Notes: generated by a model not told the origin, from the sequence alone. 64,000 bases of DNA from Aphrophora alni (GCA_963513935.1 OY740774.1:98525668-98589667); one strand, 5' to 3'; shown: positions 36,965 through 50,756, counted from the first letter of the stretch. Numbers and translations are program-made.

Positions 36965-38035
36965 ATTTAAAAAGAAAATTACTTTGTACATATATTTCAT
37001 TTATTTGGTTGTGGTTGGCAATGCAATTGCATACAACAAGTCTACGCCTTTACATCAAATACATAAAACAAAGTACAAAAAACATTCATGTGTTTTTCAT
37101 CCTAATAAGGGAATCAGACAATGAATGTAAAGTAGAGAAATATTAAATAAAATAAATAACATTTGAAGAAATAACGAATTTTGCATGACAGAATAATTTA
37201 TCATAATTAAAATAAAAGTTATTCCATGTACTAAAAATACAAACATTCTAATTATAAAGTATATAAAATAATTTGCTTCACCAGTAAAAGACGTCTCAGG
37301 CATAAATGAAGCCCCTAAACTTTCCATGGCCAAGGCACTCCCCCACAGAGTAAAAAGATTCAGACATTAAAAAATGTCTAAGGTTATTTTTAAAAGTTTG
37401 AGGATTTTTAATATTTTTTAAACGTTGGGGAAGCTTATTGTACAGGTCCACACCAGCTTGAGATGGTAGTTTCCTATATTTACTTAACCTGTGTTGGCAA
37501 AATACAAAAAACTCCCAAATATGGTCTGTAATCATGCACATCTCTATTCAGAACGACACTTAATGTTTGTAAATAAAATTATCTCAAAAATATACATGCA
37601 TTGAAGTGTCAATATACCCAATTTCCGAAATGAATTACTACAATTTTCACAGTTATTTACTCCAGCGACAAGTCGTAATGACTTTTTCTGCAATATAAAA
37701 AGGCTTTCCACTTGGAGAACTGATGAATTACCCCATAAAATAATGTCATAGTTCAGGTGTGGATGAACAACAATAACTCCTAAGATTTATTAAAACGATA
37801 ATTGCTTAACATCTTTTTTTCCCATATGTAATCCTCATGAAACTCCAAGTTAGTCTATTATCAATGACTAAACCTAGAAATTTTACAGAATCCACCTCCT
37901 CTACAACGTTATCTTCCGACATTATAGTGGGTATTGGTTCTGCATTTCTGTTGCTTAACGTAAAATGCATATAGTTTTATCAAAATTAAATTTTAAATAG
38001 TTTTCCATGTAATTATATACCTCGGCTTAGTTCCA
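36965..38035 (-). mobile_element. 5'-truncated jockey-like LINE fragment (copy B)
   Basis: Counterpart of 22,090-23,165. Here the C-terminal end is open over 81 codons (37,541 to 37,296, minus strand): HRLSKYRKLPSQAGVDLYNK, LPQRLKNIKNPQTFKNNLRH and FLMSESFYSVGECL. The G-x-x-LYNKLP, FK-x-x-L and FYS-x-x-E(F/C)L blocks are the usual C-terminus of jockey-type reverse transcriptases. Upstream pieces lie in other frames, as in copy A, so this copy is also dead. Divergence from copy A is clearly higher here than in the left part of the duplication. Confidence 0.78.
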
Positions 38036-38747
38036 AAGAAGATTATCTCTAAATTTAATAACAATGAGTAAGCGGGTTTGTTCGTACCTCCGTAACTTAC
38101 ATTAAAATGGTCAAGTTTAAAACATGACGTTTGGTCAATAATTATATAAAAACAGTTACACAATGGTTGATATAGGTCTCGGGTACTATTGTGTCCTTAG
38201 GGATAACGCCGTAAATTGAATTTCTACATTAGAGATTCGATAGTATAAAGTACCTAGCAATATCTGTTAACCTGTCTGAATAAAAGAAAAACTTTAATTG
38301 CATACAAGTTTTAAACTTACACAGAGATTATCTGAAAACAATTTCACTGACTACTACAATTGTGTTAAAAACATGTTTAGATTTAAAATGTTTTCAGATG
38401 TATAATTCATAGGAGGTGAGCTAAATCCGTATCATGTTTGACATGACAATTTTGAACACCTTTCCTGTAAGAGTGATATAAAGGTAATTATTTCCATACA
38501 AGATGAACGACGGTTGTATAAATCTACCGTGATTAAACCTACTGTCAGATTTGACATGGAAGGATTCATAGCTTAATTTACATATATTCATAACTTGCTT
38601 ATTCCTTCAGACTGACCCATCATAACTTTTCCTGATTTTATAAAATTGCTTTGAGCATTTACATCAAGTTTAGTATTTTAAGAATTGTAAAATTTATTCT
38701 GTATATTCCGTAGTTGTATTAAAAGTATAGGCCTACGTATGCGTTGT

Positions 38748-38890
38748 CGTTTAGAGGTGAAAACTTCGCCGTCATCATCACTTTACAAAAAAGAAGCAAT
38801 GAGCAGTAAATAGGGGCTCCTAGTGTTGGAAAGCTCGCATAGAGTCATGGTCGGAAGAGTAACGGTGAAAAAGTGGGATGCAACTGAAGA
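38748..38890 (+). repeat. SINE-like copy 6 (copy B)
   Basis: Counterpart of 23,905-24,050; it retains GTCATCATCACTTTACAAAA, closer to the family head than copy A. Confidence 0.55.
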
Positions 38891-39966
38891 CTAAATGAAT
38901 AAAGGTATGTCCCTGAGATTAATTAAAATATAAACCGGAGGTAATATATAAACTTTATTTATTTTATATATTAGAAGCGATTACATATAGTCTAGTCATA
39001 TGGGTTCAAGTTAAACAAAATTATATTTTATGTACATATCTTTATTCGATCAATAGAAATAAATCTACAGACACGATTTAGGGTCTGTAGACGTATGGGG
39101 ACAGTGTTTATTCTTATAAATTCGAAGTCTTTTAATTGGCAGTTTAAATTTTCCAGACAGACGCGCGCGTGAAATTATAACGGTTATTGGTTTTACCTAT
39201 GGACCTTAATAAAAATAAATCAATGAAAATACACTCCATCTTTTAATAGCTATTGAATTTTGTATGTCATATCTCACAGAAACATTTTTATATAAAGAGT
39301 GAAAAATGATCCGGAATATAAAATTACATTAAATAATTAAGGGGAAATAAGAAAGTTTTACCTTTGCCGTTTAAAACAAACAAAAACATTTGTTCTGAGT
39401 ATACCTGTTAGAAAAGATTAAAAAGTTGAAAGGAGAAATAAAAAGTTGTCAAATATGACAAGTTCAGAAAGGTGTAAAATCAATGTACAAAACTTTACTT
39501 CCTCTATGACATATAGAAAACATAGACAATCTCCGAAAAGTTCTGGAAAACCCCGAAAAAATTATCAAAATTTTAAAGGTGTAAATGAACATCATAAATT
39601 TTCAAAAAATAATAAAAATCATACATGAAGTGTGATTTAAGTTAAACATTTTTTGTATTTAGACAATCTTTAATAAAACGTAGAGAAGTTTGTCTATGAA
39701 AAAAATAAAACGGTGATTTTAGAGATTTTAAACATGATGAACAAATGTATAACATTTTTATTTACATTTTATTTATATTATTTAAACATATCCATATAAA
39801 GTATTTGGATTACTTAAAGTATTTTTTATCATAACCAATCAATACAAAACCGACTAACGATTACATATCTGTAAAATAAAATCAAAATTATTAGTGAAAT
39901 TACAATAACAACTTCATAATAAATAAAATAATTTTTATTTTAATCAAAAAACTTAATAATCAGTGA

Positions 39967-40066
39967 CGACGTAGGTTTCGCCATCTACGGCATTGTCGAA
40001 TGTAACTTAAAAACTGAAACTTGTATGCTGCTTTCGATAATGCCTTATCTGGCGAAACCTACGTCG
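39967..40066. mobile_element. Short fold-back (copy B)
   Basis: Counterpart of 25,130-25,229 with extra mismatches (TTCGATAATGCC and CTTATC in the right arm). Confidence 0.6.
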
Positions 40067-41151
40067 GCACGGTTCATTAAATTTTATTTATTAAAAGATT
40101 GAATTTAACCATCTACCTACGGTAGCATAATAACTTCATTTAACATTATTAGAGCAGTTCTTGAATTCGCATGTAAATATAAAATTATTATACATTTCGT
40201 CAAAATTCATTCTGGTTTTTTTTTTCAAAACGTGAATATAGAGCGATTCCCCGAATAGATTTTTACTTTTGACTGGACTATTTTTATACATTGTATCATT
40301 TAACAGTTTAGGTAATTAACTTTTTGCATCAAAATGCTGTGAGCTCAGTAGTATTTAATTTTCGGTAAACTAATTAAATTAAAATCATCATTACTAAATA
40401 GATTACAATACACAACGAGTTATGCGCACAGTATAACGTAATTTGTATACCGTAAGCGAAAAATTATCAATAATTTATGTACTTTAAATATCGACAATAA
40501 AAGAGAAAATATAAATCACCCATATATTGTAATTTAACTAACGCCAGCATGAACCCTTCCAGTGCTGAGATGATTGGACGAAATTGAACCTAATTAGACG
40601 AATTTCCCTCTCAAGATTATTAAATTACTGCTAGTGATCACTTCAAGCAGTTACAATAATTGCCCTCTTGTTGTTTTTTCCTCTACATTAAGGGATGATT
40701 ACTCATTATATATTAAATACGTATAATTGTGACATATGCGTGTGATTATATTAGCCTGTATTTAATTTAGGTATTTAATATACATAGAGATTTGGATAGG
40801 GGGGGGGGATTGGTAATATGTTCAATAGGCATAAATAAACAAGTTCCTAACACATGTCGGGAAATGCTTCATTTTGTGTTGGTTTGTGTTGTTCTTAAAT
40901 ATATCATCTAAAGAAGTTTAGATATCTAGCCAATATATTTATAAATATATAACTCATCTAGAAGATGGTAGAGGAAAGTGGCTCAATTCGTTAATGTATA
41001 TGTGTAGCTTGCGATAGTTTAGACTTGTAAAATATCGAATATTGCGTAAATTCGAGCTAGGTTTTCCGTATGTAGTGGAAGTCTCACCAATCTTTATTAG
41101 TCCAACGTGTATAATGATAAAAAAAGAAGAACAAAACATGACTCAACGTGA

Positions 41152-41897
41152 CTACAACAGTCTATAATTTTGTATAACAGAATTCCAAAGGGCTCCCAGG
41201 AACTTAATAACTAGAAAAGTATTAATTCGTAAATATAAATCATAACGTGACTACAACAGTCTGTAGTTTTGTATAAAAAGTTTCCAAAAGGCTCTCATAT
41301 GACATTATTAGGAACTTAATAACTAGAAAAGTATTAATTTGTAAAAATGAATCATAACGTGACTACAACAGTCTATAATTTTGTATAAAAAGTTTCTAAA
41401 AGGCTCTCATATGACATTATTAGGAACTGAATAACTAGGAAAGTATTAATTTGTAAAAAATGAATCATAACGTGACTACAACAGTCTATAATTTTGCATA
41501 AAAGAATTCCAAAGGGCTCCAATATGACGTTTTTAGGAACTTAACTAGAAAAGTATTAATTGGAAAACTATAATCATAATTTGACTACAACAGACTATAA
41601 TTTTGTACTAAATGTTTCCACAGGGCACCCATAGGATATTTTGACACCTAACAACTAGAAAAGTATTAATTCGAAAACATTAATCATAACGTGACTACAA
41701 CAGTCTATAATTATGTACAAAATGTTTCCACAGGGCACCCATAGAATATTTTTGACACATAATAACTAGAAAAGTATTAATTTTAAAACATTAATCATTA
41801 GTTAACTACAACAGTCTATAATTTAGTACTAAATGTTTCCACAAGGCTCCCATTTCACATTTTTGGAACTAAATAACTAGAAAAGTATTAATTTGAA
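41152..41897 (+). repeat. 112-bp satellite, 7 units (copy B)
   Basis: Unit starts near 41,152, 41,242, 41,354, 41,467, 41,576, 41,686 and 41,797. The first units match the left edge of the copy A array and the last three match its right edge, so copy B lacks the homogeneous middle. Confidence 0.95.
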
Positions 41898-42008
41898 ATC
41901 AATTTACAATTCACTGCTCTTTTGATGATGATAGTAATATTGATTATGGTTGTTGTAACCTGAATAACATCCCAGAGTTGTTAAAAAGAAACAATCATTG
42001 ATAGTTTA

Positions 42009-43740
42009 ATAATACTCTTATTGCATTCTAATAAATATGAATTTATGGAATTGAAAAAAAAGAGTTTAATACCATTTGCTTTTACTACGTTTTTATTCAA
42101 TCTTTCTCTAGCGAGTATGTACAATTTATCACCATAATGTGGAGTTATTCGTACCTAACGATCGAACATTTAAAATTTATTTGTAATGAAAAGTTCTGGT
42201 ACAAGTATAAATCGAAATACTGGAATCCCTTGGGTACAACTGTCAGTAAGGGTTGTGTTACCGTCCCAACCCTGTAACATGTAGGGTTAATTACCTGAGA
42301 TTTATTCTCACCCTCTCGACATTAGTACGGTAAGCTTCCTCTGAATTAATGGCATTGATTCAAAAAATTTTAAAAGCAGTTTTTTTAGATATCAGCTGTT
42401 AAATTATGGATTTAAATAGGTCTATGAATATTTAAAACAATTAATCGTAATATCTACTGAATAATGAAACATCGGTCTCTCTGTGCATGCGTTTTAAATG
42501 ATTGGGAAAAGTGGATAATATTTATAAAACACACAATCTTGAAATTAAGTCCTCTATCCATTAATCAATACTGTATATTTATAATTAGTATTTATATTTC
42601 AAAACAAAGCAATGTTGATACGTTCTATTTTTAATTATAATATTATAGGTTTATTAAAACATTATTTAACTATACAGCAGCATATTTGGAATTCCACTAA
42701 GATGATTTTCTTATTTTTATCACCCAGAATTCTCAAGATAGTTCGTACCAGAGTTCTACTTATGCTGCAAACAGGTTCCGGTCCTATGGGTGGTGTTTAA
42801 GCTCCCTCTTTTAAGCTTATTACTCTTTTCATTTCCCTCGATTCCTCTCTAACCAGGGACCAAACATAACTCCACCTGGGTCATGATAAATAGTTTATCT
42901 AAAGTAGAAATTCCCACACGAGTAAATATCACCATTCATGGTAAACTTGGAGCCTTTACTGCTTCCTAATGATAGTCTTATTGGGATGTTTTCTCACTAT
43001 GCGAATTTTAGCATTGCAAGCATTTCCTCTTATTATAATGTTGCGTATATTTACAAGCATATAATAAACTCCACCTTGGTTGATTTGCTATAAACCTCAG
43101 CTCCCGTTCAATTGGTTGTTCGATCTTCACCCGTGAAAAATTCTACATTGTTTAGAACGCGTAGATTCTTTCTTCAATTTTATCAGTTTTAGGGATAGTC
43201 ACTAATAGTATTATAATTGATTTTACATGTAAAACATTAAGCCATCTCCACTGGTAAGATTGAAAGTTCTAAAAAAAGAGACTAAAACGGTACCGGCCCA
43301 CTTCTGATAACTTCAAGTGTACCTGCTTTATGGCATCATCCAACTTATCCCACATTGGCGCATTATGAATTGAACACAACTGTCAGACTCACATACACAG
43401 CATCCTACAGGGCTTCTTTTCTTATATATAAATATATAGGCGTGACGTATGAGACTTTTCTACGCGTAGTCGGTTTAGAAACGAGGATTTCTTGACTACG
43501 GCGTCGTGTTCTATTAGCTTTACTACAGTTTCTATTTGTAACTAAACTTGTCTCAGCTGATATTAAGGTCAAATGAGACTATTTTAATACATAAAATAAA
43601 ACTTTGTCGTTGTAAAATTAATTACACTCTAAACTGAATTCCACTTGTACCTTTTTATACGTCTTTGTCAACAAATCAATTATTCAAAATAGTTATTTAA
43701 ATTAACGTATTTCTTATCTTTATTAATTTCATGACTATTA
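42009..43740. other. Single-copy DNA, no gene identified
   Basis: GC content rises slightly around 42,200-43,560. TATAAATATATAGGCGTGACG near 43,423-43,443 resembles a TATA region, but no first exon could be confirmed. No recognisable protein. Confidence 0.4.
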
Positions 43741-43751
43741 TTTTTAGATAT

Positions 43752-43911
43752 GACAAATCCTTTGAAAAACCCTAACTTTTTTAATAGGGAGGAATCTATT
43801 GAACGTAACATTACAAATGATAGTGATCACAGAATGGCAAATTTTATTTCTTCAACAAAGCTATTGTCTGCGGCTTCCAATACACCTATTTGTTCTCTGT
43901 GGCTTTTGTAA
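43752..43911 (+). other. Possible terminal exon, one of an inverted pair
   Basis: TTATTTTTAG (splice-acceptor-like) precedes a frame of about 53 codons containing REESIERNITNDSDHRMANF and KLLSAASNTPICSLWLL, then a stop, with AATAAA about 30 bp further on. The same sequence recurs inverted at about 46,180-46,330. The peptide is unrecognised. A repeat with no coding role is equally possible. Confidence 0.2.
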
Positions 43912-44369
43912 TATATTTTTCACGTGACATATAAAGATTTAATAAATAGAATTTCTTTGTTCAATTTGTTTTTTCCCTTTATTATATTTAAATGTATGTG
44001 TTGTTTTAAACTTGTATAGAAAATATGTCAATTTGGTTTATAATTGTAAAAGAGTATAAATACAGGGTAATTTAATAATCTAGTTAAATTTCAAGACATA
44101 TTGTATCTGTAAAATAAACAAACGTTTTATAAACATATGCCATTGTTTCGTATTCCTTCTTGTGTTTGTATTTTTTCTAAAAAAATATACTTTTGCAAAT
44201 GAATACTAGCTTTTTATCAGTGTAAAGTAACATCAGCAACCAGATTTTGTAGATTTTCTAAATGGTGGATGTTTACTGTTTTGTCGAACACCTTGAAAAC
44301 TGTTGGTTGCAAGCGACAAATTTGTTTGCCTTAGGTAAGCAAACTCAGCGACTTGTTTTATTTATATAT

Positions 44370-44530
44370 CATTAAGGGCCCTCAGGAGCTCAATTTAGTC
44401 AGTACGGGCTTTAGTGAGATAGGAACCTATCCTGGATGTATACCTTCCTTCTTGTAGTCTCAGGATATAGCCCTCTCATCTTTCCTTAAGTGTTTTCAGG
44501 ACCAACTCTCCAGAGGGCTAGGAGTTTTAT
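44370..44530 (-). repeat. SINE-like tail fragment, minus strand
   Basis: On the minus strand it ends AATTGAGCTCCTGAGGGCCC after GATAGGTTCCTATCTC and CCCGTACTGAC. This resembles the tail at about 60,110-60,180 (GGCTAGGTTCCCAAGGG, CCCGTACTCAC, GAGCCCCTGAGGGG). The upstream part is too diverged to align by eye. Confidence 0.45.
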
Positions 44531-45480
44531 TTTATTCTCATTTGTTTCTTTTTGTTATAAGGCAATGGTAGCCAAGACGTGTTTGGGTTTAAACAACAAA
44601 AAAAAAAAAAAAAGAAAGAAATATATATCATGGATAGCTCAATTATGGCAGCAGTGATTAATTTAAATCTTATTAGTTTTTGTGTTGTTTTATTTTTAAT
44701 CTCACTTGACCTACAGTATCTCAACCTTTAGATCATTGAGCTTTATCTCTACCCTCAACTTTTCGCACTTAGTTCGTTGCATTACAAGCTTAGGGGATAC
44801 GTTCAACCAAGCAAGACAGGAATTAGAATTTAGTAAATCTCGTTTAAACTTTACTTAATTATCTCTTGATTATTTGAATAACCTATCTCACATGTCAAGA
44901 CAGTAGCTTTATTTTGTGATCATGGTGGAGTTTACAAATTATTTTTAATACATGGTTCGAAGGGCTTACAATGTTGTCCTGTTTCTGAAATTATTTGACG
45001 TACGTAAGCAGTGCTTACATAAAACAACCATTTAACCACATTGAAACTCACCTGAAGATGTCGGTAATGTTCAGCGAAACGACTTTATAGTGTTTTCAAC
45101 AACATTCAGATTGTTAAGATTTAATAAGCCAGGTATTTATAAACTGATAATTTAAATTCAAAGTCGAATAAGAATGTTCAATGAATCAAATAAATTATAA
45201 GTCATTCAAAAAACAAAGACGTCTTCATGCACTTTGTCTGTTTAGGGTAATTAAAATAGGTTAGCCCGCATACTGTTATAAAATCATTTGTATATATTGT
45301 TAGTCTGTGGTTTTATATCGCTCTGTTGTCGTGCATATTTAGGTTTATTCTGACGGAGAATAAACCGCTAAGAGGGAAATTTAAACCGCAACTGGAATTA
45401 TTTCCAGTTTTACACTTTTGTAAACTACACATACCAATATACTGCTTTGCATACACAGCATTACACAATGCATATGTTAA
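44531..45480. other. AT-rich DNA, nothing firm
   Basis: A CTGAAGATGTCGG...GCGAAACGAC sequence at about 45,052-45,080 recalls the hammerhead-like family, but its stems do not pair well. An A16-like run lies near 44,599-44,614. No gene. Confidence 0.4.
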
Positions 45481-45493
45481 TAAATGTGAAAAC

Positions 45494-45641
<148 letters not shown>

Positions 45642-45902
45642 TTCCATATATATAATCTTGAAATATGAATTTTCCAAAGGGTTTAATAAAATATGATGTC
45701 GTCAAAAGATGAAATTAGAAATAAGTAACAGATATTAAATATAAATAAATGTTTATTAATTAAAAATGAGTGTACAGGTATTTAACTGAATCATAAAAAG
45801 TATATCCCTTTATGGCTGAAGATGATCTGCGTTCGATAGAAATTTACCAATTTTAACTTACGTTGAAATGTATTTTTTAAATTTATTTAATAGTTTCATC
45901 TA

Positions 45903-45906
<4 letters not shown>

Positions 45907-45971
<65 letters not shown>

Positions 45972-45985
45972 ATGTGTGTGTGTGT
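45907..45985. repeat. Compound (TA)n(TG)n microsatellite
   Basis: TA repeats to about 45,951, then TG repeats with one TA interruption. Confidence 0.97.
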
Positions 45986-46179
45986 TAACAATTTCTTGAA
46001 GCTAACGAATCTGTCGTTTTTGAACCACACTGTCATTACGTTCTGTTAAAAGTCTACTAAAAATGGGCATATCTTAATATTTACTATATAACTTTAAAAC
46101 AACACACACATAAATATAATAAAAAAACTAAGACAAACTGAACGAAGGAATTCAATTTATTAAATCGTTACTTGTACCG

Positions 46180-46330
46180 TCAAGTAAAAGGAATTGAAAT
46201 TTCCAAAGTTACAGAAAACAAATCTGTGTATTGGAAGCCGCAGACAATAGTTTTGCTGAAGAAATGAATTTCGCCATCTATGATTACTATCATTTGTAAT
46301 GTTACGTTCAATAAATTATTCGTTTTTGTC
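46180..46330 (-). repeat. Inverted partner of the 43.8-kb sequence
   Basis: The minus strand shares TATTGAACGTAACATTACAA, ATGATAGT(A/G)ATCA, and GTCTGCGGCTTCCAATACAC with 43,790-43,905. Relative to that copy it has a one-base deletion after ATCATAGA, so the frames differ. The two are about 2.3 kb apart in opposite orientation. Confidence 0.8.
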
Positions 46331-46854
46331 ATCGTATCTCTATGAAACAAATCAGGAGCGAAATTCGAAATTGAAAAAAGAATAAACAAACTAGTGATAA
46401 AGTTACAGTAAAATATTTAGAATGTTCAAAATGTACAGAGCCTCAGTAATCATTCAGTTATCAAGTTTATTGTATTAGAAATACATCTACTTGACCTTAA
46501 GGTTGCTCACAAAATAGAGTGTTGGGGAATGTGTCGGGATACCACGAATTAAAGGACACGATACCATCCGTAGTCACAAATCCCGTGCTGTAAATGAGAC
46601 ATGACTATTTGTATAGGAAAGTCTCACAGACTATGTACTGAAGATATGTTCATAGTTTGTAAACATTAGAAAAAGCTCATTGGAAATTTAAATGCATTCA
46701 ATAAATCGTTCATATAGGCTTATGTAAGTACTGCCTAGCGTGCGACGAGACAAGACAATATTGAAAGGTAAAGAAATAAGAGTAAATAGTAATTACTCTG
46801 ACTAAATGTGTGAGGAAAAATATAGATATGTGATCTATAGTAAATAGTGAAAAT

Positions 46855-47600
46855 ATCATCTATATAAACTTCGACAGCAAGGCAGCACTTCTGGTTTTGA
46901 TCAAACACAATTATACTTCCAATTTGGCAAAACCAACAATGTAAATTTGTCGAAGTTTCCAAAACATAAGGGCATTAAGGGGAACGAACAAGCAGAGAGG
47001 TGCGCTAAAGTAGGAGGTGAATGCATCTACAACGGGGTAGAACCTGCACGTGGAGTATCTTATACTTTGGTATGTATGTGTTTCTCCCAATTGGTCTTGA
47101 AGAAACAGCGGATGTATTGGGAGAGAAATGAAGTTAATGGACAGTCTAAGTGAATAGTCAAAGATCCTTCAAGATTCAATACAGATGAAGTATTTAAGTT
47201 GAACACATCAGACCTACGGAATGTATTTGGATTTATGACGGACCACTGGATGTGCTGTAGTAATCTAAAAAGATGGGGTATCAGACACTCTGAATGGTGA
47301 ATCTGAAGAAATAGCTCAGTACATAATTTTTGACTGGCCAGTTTTAACCAGGAAAAGGATTGTGTCCTTAGGTACTAGTTGGAGTGGAAAACCGATCGGA
47401 GAACAGGACATTATCATTGAAAATAATTCACAATTTTCTCAAAACCTGAGATTGGATTGAAAAGGAAATGACCTGTTAATGAGGGTGCATAATAAGCTAC
47501 AGATGTGAGAGGCAATACCAGGGCTGGAATTATGGCCCTACTTGCGATAAAGAAAAGTGCAACAGTTACTGTACACAAGACACTACTCAGGGAGAAATAA
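46855..47600 (+). mobile_element. LINE 3' fragment with RNase H and C-terminal domain
   Basis: Plus-strand pieces in shifting frames: DSKAALLVLIKHN (the RNase H DS(K/Q)AA block), then KHKGIKGNEQAERCAKVGGE (the HKG-x-x-GNE-x-AD-x-xAK block, with D changed to E), then SDLRNVFGFMTDHWMCCSNL and KRWGIRHSEW (the LR-x-x-x-G-x-LT-x-H block that precedes the terminal Cys/His cluster). RNase H cleaves RNA of RNA-DNA hybrids and occurs in I, R1, Loa and related LINE groups. Stops and frameshifts make it dead. The 3' part to about 47,600 looks like 3' untranslated region. The exact clade cannot be set by eye. Confidence 0.75.
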
Positions 47601-50600
47601 TAAAATAATAAAGTTTAATTCTCCATGGTGGCATGTTATTTGCATTGCGATTGTGATTTACCATTCAATAGTAGTGGTAGTAATTACTCGTATTAATTTG
47701 TAATAATTCATTTATATAAACAATGGTGTTAAGATTTATCTTAACTGAAAAAAAAATGAAGTAATTTGTAAATGCATATATAATTTAGCAAACAATATCA
47801 AGTCATAAATTAAATAATAAACTATAGAAATGTAATAACATTTTGCAATATCCCAACAATGGTCTCATTGTATCCCACAAAGCCTCCGTTGTTGCATCAT
47901 ATTTCCTTCTGTCTAAAGTAAGAATGGAAGAGTCTTACCATAAATCAAGGAAGATTTACTCTTCTTCGTTTCAAGGGAAAGGGATCTTACACTTTTAGTA
48001 AGCAATTTGTAAGGCTGAAAGGGGGTTATAAATAACTTGAAGATTTCCTGACAAAACTTAATAAAGCCAAGGGTTCCAAGTTAAGTCACTTATTTCCAAT
48101 TGGAATTAGAAAATAATCGGCACGTACTTAGTAAGGGGAGGAGATAAATATTCATATATTCTAATTTTATACATATTCATCGCATTGTAATTCTAATAGA
48201 TAGTGTGTTATTTTGTTTGTAGTGAACGATTTTATGCTGATAATATTAGTTTTTTTTCCTCTTCGTACGTGGTACGGAGAATGTTAAATAATGTCAAAAA
48301 ATGGAAGTGAAATTTTTTGCGGAAATATCCGTTCGAGGTCTCCTCAAAAAGTAGATTCTTTATATCTACCCGTCTGTCTATTTATATAAACAGTGTTGTA
48401 CAGGTTAAAGGGTGTATACATTTCCATAAAATTAGTCTTACCTGGACAAACTTTTTTCTTTTTTTTCGATAACCTCCAAATTGACATAAAACAAAAACAA
48501 AACGATTTTGATCAAATTTTGCTGAAATGTAACAAATTTTCTCAAAGGAACAGAAAGTCGGCTTGGAAAGTTATACATAAAAAACTAAAATAGGAGCTGT
48601 TATAAAAGACGAAATGTCTTAAATTCAGATTTACTGATTTCAGTAAACATTTGGCAAAAGATGTTTTTTAATGACTCAAATCAGTACAAATTCACACAAA
48701 AATTATGGCTGAGGTAATTTTCAATATACATTAAAAAAAATAATAACCTTGAGTGACGTAATCATCAATTTCAATGAAATACTATTTAGGCTACGTTTAA
48801 GGGGAAATAAATAGGGCGTGTTTAAATATCTTGTAAATAAAAAATAAAAACGTGCCCGAAGTTGATAAGGAGGGACCTCTAAATCACAAACCTTCAAGGG
48901 ACCTTTTAATCTAACCTAACCTACTAACCAATCTCCCATAAGAAATAGTTTGGGGAAACTCAACACGTTTTTTTTTTGTTTTTCTCGCATGTATGTAGTA
49001 GATATTTTGGGAAGATGGCGACAATTATTTTTGGTTTAAGTTTAGTTTAGAAGTCTAAGAAATAAATTTCTATCAAAATGTGTTTGAATGTAACTTCGAA
49101 GATCTCATAGGAAACACCCAGTAAATAAATAAGCAGTCGAAATAAACATAAGAAACTTTCTTACACATTCATCTACAAAACCAAAAATATTCGTTGCTAT
49201 ATATCCAATAGAAAAGGAGAAAACTTGGTATAAAAGTGGAACTTTTGAGTACGTTAACATCTTCAGTAGTTATAAATGTACAGAAATCTTTTTGGCACTG
49301 AAATACAAGAGACTAGTCGAATGCTTCATGAACGATTTATTGTTTAAAGGAGTTAGATTGTTATGAGAGACAAGACAAAACAGTGACCTTAGGTAATTAA
49401 TTTGACAAACACCTTACAGAAAACTATGTGGGATGTTAAGTTCCTAGATTACTTGTCTTACCTAATTTAGTTGTTAATGTCAGAATAAATCACGGCTCTT
49501 ACCCCTTCACCGCAGCATGGCGGCTCACCGCATTGTTATTCGCGTGCTGGTCATTCGCATTAATTATCCACTCCTTGTTCTACTCAGGTGTAATGAATTT
49601 CTTTTGAATTTTTGTAGAATTTTCTTTGTTTAAAATCTTTTGAATTGTGGGTCTTTTTATTAAAGGAAAAGAGCCATTAATTGAGAAATGTTGTAAAAAA
49701 GGAAATAAGTTATTGTGAACTCCCTCATGACGGTACATAAGGAAATCACCTGTATAAGAGGAAATGTCTCAAATTTAAATTCTATTTATGATCATCTTCG
49801 TTGAAAACGACGATAACTGAGATTTTGAAATATGCACAGAGATGTCTCATAGGAGTAATTTTCCACTATCTTTACTCATTTATAGTTTATTATTACGCAT
49901 TTAAAGAATAATTTTATTGTTATTGAAATAATATATAATTTATTATATTTCAAGTCACCATTTCATAGGTTTATAGTTTTAAAATTGATCATTTTAAGCA
50001 GTGAGTATTAAAGATGAAAACAATAGTTACATTTTGAATTTATATATCGTCATCTATATTAAAGTATCTTAAATGTTTTGTTTAATAAAAGAGAATCATT
50101 TGAAATAACAACGAGAAAATAGTGGCAGAAGAAAGAGCCAGGAAGATACAAACCGCGTTCAGAATACTTACATAACTAAGTCGCTTACTCATGAAGTGAA
50201 GAACAAGTACTACAGTACGGTGGTTAAGTCGGAATGTGACCGAAACAACGTCGAACAAATGAATATCAGAGAAAGAAAGAAAATTTAAGGGAAAAAATTT
50301 AGTATCCAAGAAAAGTGTGCCGTCCGAATTCAACTATCATTTGAGAATTAACTAGGAACTATATGAAAAGTATGAGCAAATTATTGAGATGTTAATAAAT
50401 GCTAGAATTCTTGCGAAAAATATCTTCTCCTACCAAGAAACAAAATTACATAAGATCCTTGGATAAGAGAAGTTGACTGAAAGCTCGAATAGATTGTAGT
50501 GACGGATGAGGAAACTGACGTAAGAGATCGGTTCAAGAAAAAGAAAAATTAATTTTATACATTAAAATGGAGGGGGGGGGTTTAAAATGCTTAATGTCGA

Positions 50601-50750
50601 ATAACTCAAAAAGCAAGTTTTCCTCCTTTCTTGTAGCTCAAAATATAACAAAGTTATATACAAAAACCTACAATTTTAATTTCTTGGTAATTGTCTACAA
50701 AAGAATTACCAAGGCTAATAAAAAACAAAACTAGCCTTTTGTGAAAAGGC
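47601..50750. other. AT-rich DNA, no gene identified
   Basis: Includes a short CTAACCTAACCTACTAACC run near 48,911-48,930 (imperfect telomere-like, complementary strand) and a small GC-rich patch at about 49,497-49,560. An 83-codon minus-strand frame at 50,082-50,333 has no recognised motif. Confidence 0.45.
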
Positions 50751-50756
50751 TAAAAA

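Larger units (their letters stand above)
28483..42008 (+). repeat. Tandem segmental duplication, copy B (about 13.5 kb)
   Basis: Direct repeat of copy A. It ends at AATCATTGATAGTTTA (to 42,008), after which the sequence (ATAATACTC) is unique. The shared TTTA(A/G)AAAAATG at the junction indicates a short microhomology between the two ends of the ancestral unit. Copy B is about 1.38 kb shorter, mostly because it has 11 fewer satellite units and lacks the long (TA)n present at 26,166-26,250 in copy A. Confidence 0.97.

Noticed and set aside
43423..43560. TATA-like promoter and first exon
   Set aside because: TATA-like words are common in this composition and no coding exon or donor site could be supported.
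44953..44966. GGTTCGAAGGGC as a tRNA B box
   Set aside because: No acceptor, D or anticodon stems can be formed around it; no tRNA gene was found anywhere in the window.
45052..45080. CTGAAGATGTCGG...GCGAAACGAC as another hammerhead-like motif
   Set aside because: The core words are present, but stem II does not pair well and no palindrome follows GAAA.
45813..45845. CTGAAGATGATC...GATAGAAATTT as a hammerhead-like motif
   Set aside because: Only three stem II pairs and no stem III palindrome or stem I pairing.
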